From Rhodococcus wratislaviensis (GTDB taxonomy: Bacteria; Actinomycetota; Actinomycetes; Mycobacteriales; Mycobacteriaceae): 64,000 nucleotides of DNA. Location of the stretch: contig NZ_UAUI01000029.1 of NCBI RefSeq assembly GCF_900455735.1, forward strand, positions 62,001 to 126,000. The letters run 5' to 3'. Positions 57,534 to 64,000 of this stretch are shown here, piece after piece; the stretch's first letter is position 1; each line of letters begins with the position of its first letter. The notes beneath the pieces were generated by a model that was not told the DNA's origin, made no database searches, and saw only the letters and a program-made list of their open reading frames with translations. The translations under genes and the position numbers were made by a program.

Positions 57534-58288
57534 GCGGCGTTGCACAATCCACCAACTCGGTCGATCTGTCCGGGAAGACCGCCATCGTGACCGGTGCGGC
57601 CGGCGGGATCGGTTCGGCGATCGCCCGCGCCCTCGCCCGCAGCGGGGCACTCGTGGTCGCGGCCGACGCCGACCCGAAGGTCACCGACGTCGCGGCGGAG
57701 TTCGGCGGGCACGGCCTCTGCGGCGACCTCACCGACCCCGAGTTCGGCGCACGCGCCGTCGATCTCGCCCAGCAGCTGTCGGGGCGCCTCGACATCCTGA
57801 TCAACGCGGCCGGGATCCAGTTGCGGACCACGGCGATCGACGTGGACGAGGACGGGTGGGAACGTCTCCTCGACGTCAATCTGTCGGCGGCCTACCGGCT
57901 GACGCGGCAGGCGGCCAAGTCGCTCGTCGACGCCCGCGGCAGCATCGTGAACATTGCGTCGCTGTCCGCGGATCGCGCCGTCCCGGGGATCGTTCCCTAC
58001 GGTGCGACGAAGGCCGCACTGACGCAGCTCGGCAAGGGTCTGGCCGTGGAACTCGGCCCCCACGGCGTGCGCGTCAACACCGTCTCGCCGGGCTACATCG
58101 AAACCCCGATGACGGCGGACGTGCTGGGGCAGGAAGACTTCCGCGCCCAGAAGCTGAGCCGTATCCCGTTGCAACGGTTCGCCGACGGCGACGACGTCGC
58201 CGACGTGGTGCTGTTCCTGGTCTCCGACGCCGCGCGGTACGTCACCGGCGTGGTCCTGCCCGTCGACGGCGGGTACTCGATCACATGA
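57530..58288 (+). CDS. Short-chain dehydrogenase/reductase (SDR)
   Basis: 252 aa classical SDR: 'AIVTGAAGGIGSAIARALARSG' (TGxxxGxG), 'NAAG' in 'ILINAAGIQLRTTAI', catalytic Ser in 'IVNIASLSADRAV', Tyr-x3-Lys in 'VPYGATKAALTQLGKGLAVE', and C-terminal 'YVTGVVLPVDGGYSI'. Asp in 'VVAADADPKV' after strand 2 suggests NAD(H). It probably oxidises a 3-hydroxy-acyl or sugar-derived alcohol in the pathway. Overlaps both neighbours by 4 nt. Confidence 0.94.
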   Translation: MSGVAQSTNSVDLSGKTAIVTGAAGGIGSAIARALARSGALVVAADADPKVTDVAAEFGGHGLCGDLTDPEFGARAVDLAQQLSGRLDILINAAGIQLRTTAIDVDEDGWERLLDVNLSAAYRLTRQAAKSLVDARGSIVNIASLSADRAVPGIVPYGATKAALTQLGKGLAVELGPHGVRVNTVSPGYIETPMTADVLGQEDFRAQKLSRIPLQRFADGDDVADVVLFLVSDAARYVTGVVLPVDGGYSIT

Positions 58289-59112
58289 CGAGCCTGGCGA
58301 CCGTTCCCTCGGTCACGTTGAACAACGACGTCACGATGCCCGCACTCGGGTTCGGCCTGTTCACCATCCCCGACGAGGACATGGGTTCCACGGTGTCGCA
58401 CGCGCTGGCCGCCGGCTATCGTGCGTTCGACACCGCCCCGATGTACGGCAACGAGGCGTCTCTCGGTGCGGCGCTGGCCGGGGCGGACGTCGATCGGGAC
58501 GCGATCTTCGTGACCACCAAGATCTCCAACGAGGATCAGGGGTACCAGCAGGCACTGGACGCCTTCGAGGCGAGCGCGGCGAAACTCGGCCGCATCGACC
58601 TGTGCCTCATCCACTGGCCGGCACCGGGCCGCGGACTGTACCTGGAGACGTGGCGCGCACTCGAGAAGCTGTACTACGACGGACGGGTGCGGGCGATCGG
58701 CGTGTCGAACTTCCAGCCCGAACAGCTCGAGCGGCTCGCGGAGATCGCGACGATCACCCCGGCGGTCAATCAGGTCGAACTGCACCCGCTGCTCACGCAG
58801 TCCGCACTGACGGATCTGCACCGGTCGATGGGCATCCGAACCCAGGCGTGGGCGCCGCTGGCGAGGGGGCATCTGAACGACCACGCACTCCTGGCGGCGC
58901 TCGCCGCCCGGCACCGGGTGTCGGTCGCGCAGATCGTGCTGCGCTGGCACTTGCAGATCGGGACGATTCCACTGCCGAAATCTTCTGCGGTGCACCGGAT
59001 GCGGCAGAACGCGAACGTGTTCGGTTTCCGGCTGTCCGCCGCGGAGATGGACGCGATCTCGGCTCTGAATCGCGATCAGCGCACGGGACCCCACCCCGAT
59101 GACGTCGACTGA
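58285..59112 (+). CDS. Aldo/keto reductase
   Basis: 275 aa TIM-barrel AKR with tetrad Asp ('YRAFDTAPMYGNE', also Tyr), Lys ('IFVTTKISNED') and His ('LCLIHWPAPG'). NADP-binding end 'IPLPKSSAVHRMRQNANVFGF'. Belongs to the AKR5-like 2,5-diketo-gluconate reductase/xylose reductase branch. Likely reduces an aldehyde or keto sugar from the pathway. ATGA-coupled to the SDR; its last codons overlap the start of the glycerate kinase gene. Confidence 0.93.
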   Translation: MTSLATVPSVTLNNDVTMPALGFGLFTIPDEDMGSTVSHALAAGYRAFDTAPMYGNEASLGAALAGADVDRDAIFVTTKISNEDQGYQQALDAFEASAAKLGRIDLCLIHWPAPGRGLYLETWRALEKLYYDGRVRAIGVSNFQPEQLERLAEIATITPAVNQVELHPLLTQSALTDLHRSMGIRTQAWAPLARGHLNDHALLAALAARHRVSVAQIVLRWHLQIGTIPLPKSSAVHRMRQNANVFGFRLSAAEMDAISALNRDQRTGPHPDDVD

Positions 59113-60223
59113 CGCCGGCTCGATGCGGGTGGTACTGGCCCCGGATTCGTTCAAGGGCTCACTGACGGCGACGGAGGTGGCGGCGGCTCTGGCGGCCGGC
59201 TGGTCGACGGTCCGGCCGAACGACGAGCTGGTCCTGCTCCCGCAGGCGGACGGCGGCGAAGGCACGGTGGACGCCGTCGCGTCCTGCCACGACACCGGCG
59301 TGTGGCGTGCGGTGCCGGGTGTCCGGGGTCCTGACGGGCGTCTCACGACCGGACGCTGGCTGCTGCTCCGGGACGGTACGGCGGTGATCGAACTCGCCCA
59401 GATGAGTGGGCTGCCGCTGATGGACTCGCCGGATCCGGGGGGAGCGTCGACGACCGGGCTGGGACAGGTGATCGCCGCAGCACTGGCGGACGGCGCGAAG
59501 GCACTGCTGATCGGACTCGGCGGTTCCGCGTCCACCGACGGCGGTGCGGGCGCCCTGCGGGCGCTCGGCGCGAAGCTCCTGGACCGCGACGGCCGGGAGA
59601 TCTCCGACGGGGGTGCCGGCCTGGCCGCTCTCGCCGCGATCGACGTGGGCTCGCTGACCGAGCCCCCACCCGGTGGCGTCGAGCTGCTGACGGACACGAC
59701 GGCCGTCCTGTGCGGCCCACAGGGGGCGGCGCACGTCTTCGGGCCGCAGAAGGGCGCCGACCCCGCGGTGCGGGACCTCCTGGATCGCGCGCTCGCGACG
59801 TTCGCCGCCTGCCTCGGCGCACGACTGCCGTGCACTCCCGACGAACCCGGTGCCGGAGCTGCGGGCGGCACGGGATTCGGACTGTCGGCCTGGGGCGGCC
59901 GGCTGGTGCCGGGCGCCGCCCGCATCGCAGAACTCACCGGGCTGAGCGCCGAGTTCGGCCGCGCCGACGTCGTGGTCACCGGTGAAGGCCAGTTCGACGC
60001 GACGTCGCTGTCCGGCAAACTCGTCGGTTCCGTGCTGGAGCGGTGCGCGGACACCGCGACCCGATCGGTGGTCGTCGCGGGCCGTCTCGCGGCGTCGCCG
60101 CCCGGTATCGGGCTCTCGCTGACCGACCTGGCGGGAAGCTCCGAAGCGGCACTCGTCGCACCCACGATGTGGTGCCGCGTGGCCGGCGCGGTCGCGGCCG
60201 CGCGGCTCACCAGCAATTTGTAA
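59099..60223 (+). CDS. Glycerate 2-kinase (GlxK/GarK family)
   Basis: 374 aa from ATG 59099; ATG 59123 ('MRVVLAPDSFKGSLTATEVA') matches the family N-terminus better and gives 366 aa. Blocks: 'APDSFKGSLTATEVAAALAAGW', 'LPQADGGEGTVDAV', 'ALLIGLGGSASTDGGAGALRALGAKLLD', 'GAAGGTGFGLSAWGG', 'DVVVTGEGQFDATSLSGKLVG'. It phosphorylates D-glycerate to 2-phosphoglycerate, so glycerate (or a precursor such as tartronate semialdehyde) is probably an end product of this pathway. Last gene of the CoA-transferase run. Confidence 0.93.
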   Translation: MTSTDAGSMRVVLAPDSFKGSLTATEVAAALAAGWSTVRPNDELVLLPQADGGEGTVDAVASCHDTGVWRAVPGVRGPDGRLTTGRWLLLRDGTAVIELAQMSGLPLMDSPDPGGASTTGLGQVIAAALADGAKALLIGLGGSASTDGGAGALRALGAKLLDRDGREISDGGAGLAALAAIDVGSLTEPPPGGVELLTDTTAVLCGPQGAAHVFGPQKGADPAVRDLLDRALATFAACLGARLPCTPDEPGAGAAGGTGFGLSAWGGRLVPGAARIAELTGLSAEFGRADVVVTGEGQFDATSLSGKLVGSVLERCADTATRSVVVAGRLAASPPGIGLSLTDLAGSSEAALVAPTMWCRVAGAVAAARLTSNL

Positions 60224-60232
60224 TCGGTTTCT
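60219..60232. promoter_or_regulatory. LacI-type operator candidate (site f) at glycerate kinase stop
   Basis: TGTAATCGGTTTCT, overlapping the glycerate kinase TAA (60221-60223). 13 of 14 bases match site e. It could act with site d, 86 bp downstream, by looping to repress the ABC transporter genes. Confidence 0.4.
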
Positions 60233-60304
60233 CGCCTGTCCGGTCGATCCGGATGACCCTTGACCAGACCATGCAGCGCTTGACTTGTGACGCCGATCAC
60301 GGTA

Positions 60305-60318
60305 AGAAAGCGTTTACA
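60305..60318. promoter_or_regulatory. LacI-type operator (site d), upstream of ABC importer
   Basis: AGAAAGCGTTTACA, identical to site a. 25 nt upstream of the binding-protein ATG (60344), so it likely covers the transcription start. Confidence 0.75.
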
Positions 60319-60343
60319 TTCTTTTTCAGGAAGTGGACGAACG

Positions 60344-61453
60344 ATGACACGGACGCAACGATCAATCAGGGCGGCAGCCCGGGCCGTCGGCGTTGCCGCG
60401 GCAGTCTCCGTCATGGCGAGCTCCGCCATCGCCTGCTCGACGGGATCGGAACAGATCGAGCGGGACGGCGCAGCCGTCGACCGGGGCGACATGGTGATGG
60501 TCTCCGAGGTCCGGTCGCTGACCAACCCGTACGAGGCCGCGTGGGTGCAGGGCAGCCGCGCATACGCCGAATCGCTGGGGATCGAGCTGAAGGTGATCGT
60601 CTACGGCGGCGACTCGCAGAACGCGCTGTCGCAATTGCAGTCGGTGCTCGCGGCGGGCAAGACCGTCCTGCTCAACATCAACCCCAACACGAGCGCCGAC
60701 ACCCCCGCGATCGTGCGCGCCGTGCAGAACAGCGGCGGGTGCGCGGTCACCCAGTGGAGCAAGCCGGCCGACCTGCACCCCTGGGACGTCGGGAACGGAT
60801 GGGCGTCCTACGTCGCCTACGACGGCGTCCAGCAGGGAGCCGACACGGGCAAGGCCCTCGTCGATTCGCTCGGCGGCACCGGCGGCGTGATCGCGCTCCA
60901 GGGTTTGCTCGCCAACGAGATCAGCCAGACCCGGTTCCAGGGCTTCCAGCAGGCCATGGACGGACAGTCCGGCGTCGCCCTGCTCGACGACCAGCCCGCC
61001 GACTTCGACCGCAACAAGGCCTACACCACCACGCAGACCCTGCTCAACAAGTACGGCGACCAGGTGAACGGTATCTGGGCCGCAACGGATTCCATGGCGC
61101 TGGGCGCCCTGCAGGCGGTCCGCGAGGCGGGTCGCGCGGGGGAGATCAAGATCGCCAGCGCCGCGGACGCCACCCCGGAAGGCCTGGACGCCATCGCGAA
61201 CGGGGAGCTGGTCTCCACCTACACGACCGATCCCTACTTCAACGGTGCAATGGGACTCGCCATCTGCTACCAGGCCATGACCGGCGGAATCGACGTCGAG
61301 TCGCTGCCCCGTGAGAACCGCGAGTTCTTCGTCGACCAGTCGCTCATCACCGCGAACAACGTCGACCAGTTCCTCGCCGTGCCGAGTGACGAGGAGATCG
61401 TGCGGTCCGTGCAGGATCCGTTCTCCCGCATCACCGGCCCGGTTGCCCGGTAG
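60344..61453 (+). CDS. Sugar-type ABC transporter substrate-binding lipoprotein (RbsB-like)
   Basis: 369 aa from ATG 60344. Lipoprotein signal 'AVSVMASSAIAC' with Cys at about residue 31. Type I periplasmic-binding fold: 'MVMVSEVRSLTNPYEAAWVQGSRAYAESLGIELKVIVYGGD' in two blocks, 'INPNTSADTPAIVRAVQNSGG', 'GIWAATDSMALGALQAVREAG' and 'KIASADATPEGLDAIANGELVSTY'-like hinge segment. Ribose/galactose-class binding proteins bind mono- or oligosaccharides, cyclitols or autoinducer-2. First gene of the importer operon under a LacI site. Confidence 0.93.
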   Translation: MTRTQRSIRAAARAVGVAAAVSVMASSAIACSTGSEQIERDGAAVDRGDMVMVSEVRSLTNPYEAAWVQGSRAYAESLGIELKVIVYGGDSQNALSQLQSVLAAGKTVLLNINPNTSADTPAIVRAVQNSGGCAVTQWSKPADLHPWDVGNGWASYVAYDGVQQGADTGKALVDSLGGTGGVIALQGLLANEISQTRFQGFQQAMDGQSGVALLDDQPADFDRNKAYTTTQTLLNKYGDQVNGIWAATDSMALGALQAVREAGRAGEIKIASAADATPEGLDAIANGELVSTYTTDPYFNGAMGLAICYQAMTGGIDVESLPRENREFFVDQSLITANNVDQFLAVPSDEEIVRSVQDPFSRITGPVAR

Positions 61454-61498
61454 CCCACTCTCGATTCACGAACCACACAATCTTCCGAAGGAGTGACG

Positions 61499-62530
61499 AT
61501 GTCGACGACTGAAGTGACCGGGGAGGTGACGACCCCCGCCGAACCCGCCACACCCGTGCGCAGCACGCGACCACGCGTGCGCCGGCTCCTCTCCACCGCC
61601 GGCCCGCTCGCCGCCCTGCTGGGACTGTGCGCCGTCTTCGCCGCGCTGGCTCCCGGCTTCGCGACGGCGAGCAACGCGATGGCGATCGTGGAGCAGGCCG
61701 CGATTCCCGTGGTCCTCGCGATGGGCGCCACGCTGGTAGTCCTGGTGGGCGGTGTGGACCTGTCGATCGAGGGCGTGATGGCGGCCAGTGGGCTGACGTT
61801 CGTCCTGCTCGCAGCGAACAGTGTCAACGGCAACGACCTGGGACTCCTCGCGGTCCTGCTGGCGCTGGGGGTCGGTCTGCTCTTCGGAGTGGTCAACGGC
61901 GTGCTGCACGTCGTCGTCCGGGTACCGTCCTTCCTCGTCACTCTGGGTACCTGGTTCGTCGGGCTCGGTGTCGCGACCGTGCTCTTCGGCACCGCCACCC
62001 CGCAGCTCGCCGATCCGTCGCTCGCGGCCTGGGCCGGCGGCCACTGGCTCGGGCTTCCCGTCGTCGTGGTGTTCGCACTCGCCGCCGTGGCCGTGACAGT
62101 GCTGCTGTGCAAGGGAACCCGGCTCGGCATGCACACCTACGCGATCGGCGGCGACGAGGCGACCAGCCGCCTGGCGGGCGTCCCGGTCGGCCGCACCAAG
62201 ATCATCCTGTTCGCCGTGGCCGGACTGCTGTCCGGCCTCGGCGGAGTGCTGGCCACCATCCGGCTCGGCGTCGGCGACGTGAGCGTCGGATCGGGCAGCC
62301 TCTTCCTCACCCTGTCCGCGGTGGTCGTCGGCGGCACCCTGCTGAGCGGCGGTCGCGGTGGACCCCTGCACTCCCTGGTGGGTGTGCTGCTCCTCGTGGT
62401 CCTCGGCAACGGACTTCTCCTGTCGGGCGCCAGCCCGTACATCCAGCAGGGCGCGCAGGGTCTCATCATCGTGGTCGCGGTGATCGCCACCGGGTGGCCC
62501 GCCCGCAGCCGATTGAGGGTCGTGAAATGA
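61499..62530 (+). CDS. Sugar-type ABC transporter permease (RbsC-like)
   Basis: 343 aa from ATG 61499 (AAGGAG 5 nt upstream; GTG 61493 overlaps that site). About ten helices. Family features: 'GATLVVLVGGVDLSIEGVMAASG', the cytoplasmic EAA-like loop 'TYAIGGDEATSRLAGVPVGRTKIILFAVAGLLSGLGGVLATIRLG' (given as one conserved region in two parts), and 'SAVVVGGTLLSGGRGGPLHSLVGVLLLVVLGNGL'. One permease gene suggests a homodimer. Overlaps the ATPase start. Confidence 0.93.
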   Translation: MSTTEVTGEVTTPAEPATPVRSTRPRVRRLLSTAGPLAALLGLCAVFAALAPGFATASNAMAIVEQAAIPVVLAMGATLVVLVGGVDLSIEGVMAASGLTFVLLAANSVNGNDLGLLAVLLALGVGLLFGVVNGVLHVVVRVPSFLVTLGTWFVGLGVATVLFGTATPQLADPSLAAWAGGHWLGLPVVVVFALAAVAVTVLLCKGTRLGMHTYAIGGDEATSRLAGVPVGRTKIILFAVAGLLSGLGGVLATIRLGVGDVSVGSGSLFLTLSAVVVGGTLLSGGRGGPLHSLVGVLLLVVLGNGLLLSGASPYIQQGAQGLIIVVAVIATGWPARSRLRVVK

Positions 62531-64000
62531 CATCACTCCTGGAACTCCGCAATGTCACGAAGAAATTCGGACCCAACACCGTCCTCGACGACGTGAGCCT
62601 GTCCATCGCCCCGAACGAGGTCGTGGGATTGATCGGCGAGAACGGTGCCGGAAAGTCCACGCTGCTCAAGATCCTCGCGGGAGTGCACCGCCAGGACGGC
62701 GGCCGGATGGTGCTGGGCGGGCGCGACGTGAGCTTCGGAAGCCCGGCCGACGCCGCCGACCACGGAATCGGGGTCGTGCATCAGGAGCAGTCGCTGCTCC
62801 CGAACCTCACCGTCGGCCAGAACCTGATCCTCGGGCACGAGGGTGACACAGCCCGTGCCGGGTTCCTCCGCCGGCGCCGGATCCGGGCCCGCGCCCAGGA
62901 AATGTTGTCGGTGGTGGAGTCGACGGTCGATCCGGGCGCGCTCACCGAATCGCTCGGCTTCGCCCAGCGCCAGATGGTGGAGGTGGCGCGGGCCGTCGGC
63001 GGCAGGCAGGTGGAACACCCGCCGCTGCTCATCCTCGACGAGCCGACATCGGTGCTCGAACCCGAGGACGTCGAGGTACTCCACCGCCGGGTCACCGCCC
63101 TCAAGGAACGCGGTTCCGTCATCTTCGTCTCCCACCGCCTCGACGAGGTCCTCCGCTTCTCCGACCGCGTGTACGTGCTGCGCGACGGCAAAGTGGTCGG
63201 CGAGCGGATCGCCTCGGCAGCAACAGAATCCGAGTTGTACCAGCTGATGATCGGGAAGGGTGCGGCCGAGGAGATCTACTCGTCGGAGCGCAAGCAGGCC
63301 GTCTCGCGGACGGGCACGCCGACCCTGTCGGTCCGCAACCTCACCTGCGGCGGCAAGGCGAAGGACGTGTCGCTGGACGTCCACGCCGGCGAGATCGTCT
63401 CGGTGGTGGGCGTGGTCGACTCCGGGCGCGAGGAGGTGGCCCGCGCCGTCTTCGGTGCCGTCCCCATCGACTCCGGAACCGTCGAGATCGACGGACAGCG
63501 GTCGGCCCCGGGATCACCCGCGGACGCCGTGCGGTCCGGTGTCGCGTACGTTCCCGCCGAGCGTCGCGTCGAGGGCATGATCGCGGGAGCGACCGTGGCG
63601 CAGAACATTGCGACGGTGCATCCGGTGAAGGCCGGTGGCGGCCGGATCTCCTCCGGTGCCCGGGTGGAGGAGACCGCACGCGGCTGGATCGAGAAACTCG
63701 GCATCCGGCCCGCCGACCCGGACGCCGACATCGCGCGACTGTCGGGCGGCAACCAGCAGAAGGCCGTGGTGGCCAAGTGGATCCTCGGCGACGGCCTGAA
63801 GGTACTGGTTCTCGACCACCCCACCCGCGGACTCGACATCGGTGCGAAGGAAGACCTCTACGCCCTGTTCCGCGACCTCTCCGACAGGGGAGTGGCGATT
63901 CTGGTGCTCGCCGACACCCTCGACGAGGCGATCGGCCTCGGCCACCGCGTGATCGTCATGCGGGATGGCGAGATCACCGGCGCGTTCGACTCGCCGCCCG
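62527..64000 (+). CDS. Sugar-type ABC transporter ATPase (RbsA-like), 3' end beyond window
   Basis: At least 491 residues from ATG 62527 (ATGA overlap with the permease); the frame is open to the window edge, so the C-terminus is missing. NBD1: Walker A 'GENGAGKSTLLKIL', Walker B 'LLILDEPTSVLEPED', but a degenerate signature ('LGFAQRQMVEVARAV'). NBD2: degenerate Walker A ('GVVDSGREEVARAVFG'), intact 'LSGGNQQKAVVAKWIL', and Walker B 'LVLDHPTRGLDIGA' in which the catalytic glutamate is histidine. Asymmetric NBDs are normal for RbsA/MglA, but the His replacement is unusual. Energises the importer. Confidence 0.93.
   Translation, partial: MTSLLELRNVTKKFGPNTVLDDVSLSIAPNEVVGLIGENGAGKSTLLKILAGVHRQDGGRMVLGGRDVSFGSPADAADHGIGVVHQEQSLLPNLTVGQNLILGHEGDTARAGFLRRRRIRARAQEMLSVVESTVDPGALTESLGFAQRQMVEVARAVGGRQVEHPPLLILDEPTSVLEPEDVEVLHRRVTALKERGSVIFVSHRLDEVLRFSDRVYVLRDGKVVGERIASAATESELYQLMIGKGAAEEIYSSERKQAVSRTGTPTLSVRNLTCGGKAKDVSLDVHAGEIVSVVGVVDSGREEVARAVFGAVPIDSGTVEIDGQRSAPGSPADAVRSGVAYVPAERRVEGMIAGATVAQNIATVHPVKAGGGRISSGARVEETARGWIEKLGIRPADPDADIARLSGGNQQKAVVAKWILGDGLKVLVLDHPTRGLDIGAKEDLYALFRDLSDRGVAILVLADTLDEAIGLGHRVIVMRDGEITGAFDSPP

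Overview
High-GC (about 67-70%) actinobacterial chromosome, almost certainly a Rhodococcus of the R. jostii/R. opacus group. The DyP peroxidase at 46329-47381 agrees in length and catalytic numbering (D153, H226, R244, N246) with what I remember of R. jostii RHA1 DypB, with scattered substitutions, so a close relative of RHA1 is likely. Lipid, steroid-type and organosulfur catabolic genes, many TetR regulators, GTG starts and ATGA/GTGA overlaps fit this. No rRNA, tRNA, CRISPR array or prophage was seen. The only mobile-element trace is a broken TnpB gene at 39.8-41.0 kb.

Layout. 0-8.5 kb: an LLM-type oxidoreductase, a thiolase, and divergent from it a four-gene run (acyl-CoA synthetase, DUF3556 membrane protein, phytoene-desaturase-like flavoprotein, PucR regulator). 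8.5-20.3 kb: a MocR regulator/EamA exporter pair with overlapping start codons, a TetR-controlled fatty-acid operon (acyl-CoA ligase plus AidB-like dehydrogenase), a solute-binding/permease fusion without its ATPase, a FUSC exporter, and a TetR/ABC-2-like pair. 20.3-26.8 kb: SanA-like protein, ferritin-like/VIT iron transporter, GAF/PAS-like protein, and an ArsR-controlled drug exporter plus flavin monooxygenase. 26.8-29.7 kb: a translationally coupled AfsA-type gamma-butyrolactone synthase, HAD phosphatase and P450, i.e. a small-molecule signal biosynthesis operon. 30-31.7 kb: a secreted DUF4185 protein (arabinanase-like). 31.7-39.3 kb: dimethyl sulfone/alkanesulfonate scavenging enzymes around a TetR/flavoprotein dehydrogenase unit and a transporter. 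39.3-41.7 kb: AraC and VOC gene remnants, the frameshifted TnpB and two small genes. 41.8-45.5 kb: an uncharacterised four-gene membrane/cupredoxin-like operon. 45.5-47.4 kb: encapsulin and its DyP cargo. 48-64 kb: a LacI-governed catabolic locus with a sugar-type ABC importer and an MFS importer, dehydrogenases, an epimerase, a DUF993 aldolase-like protein, CoA-transferase, acyl-CoA dehydrogenase, SDR, aldo-keto reductase and glycerate kinase. It runs off the right edge inside the ABC ATPase.

Three window-scale patterns stand out. (1) A roughly 70-bp palindromic element occurs six times, always between convergent genes, and often supplies their stop codons. It looks like a dispersed bidirectional terminator family. 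(2) Several regulators sit beside duplicated or nested operators that can be read directly: TetR at 14.8, 19.2 and 36.6 kb, and ArsR at 23.6 kb. (3) Six similar LacI-type sites (consensus near TGTAAGCGTTTACA) tie together most transcription units from 48 to 61 kb. The gamma-butyrolactone operon, the copper-like membrane operon and the LacI-controlled mixed sugar/acyl-CoA locus are the best candidates for undescribed biology.
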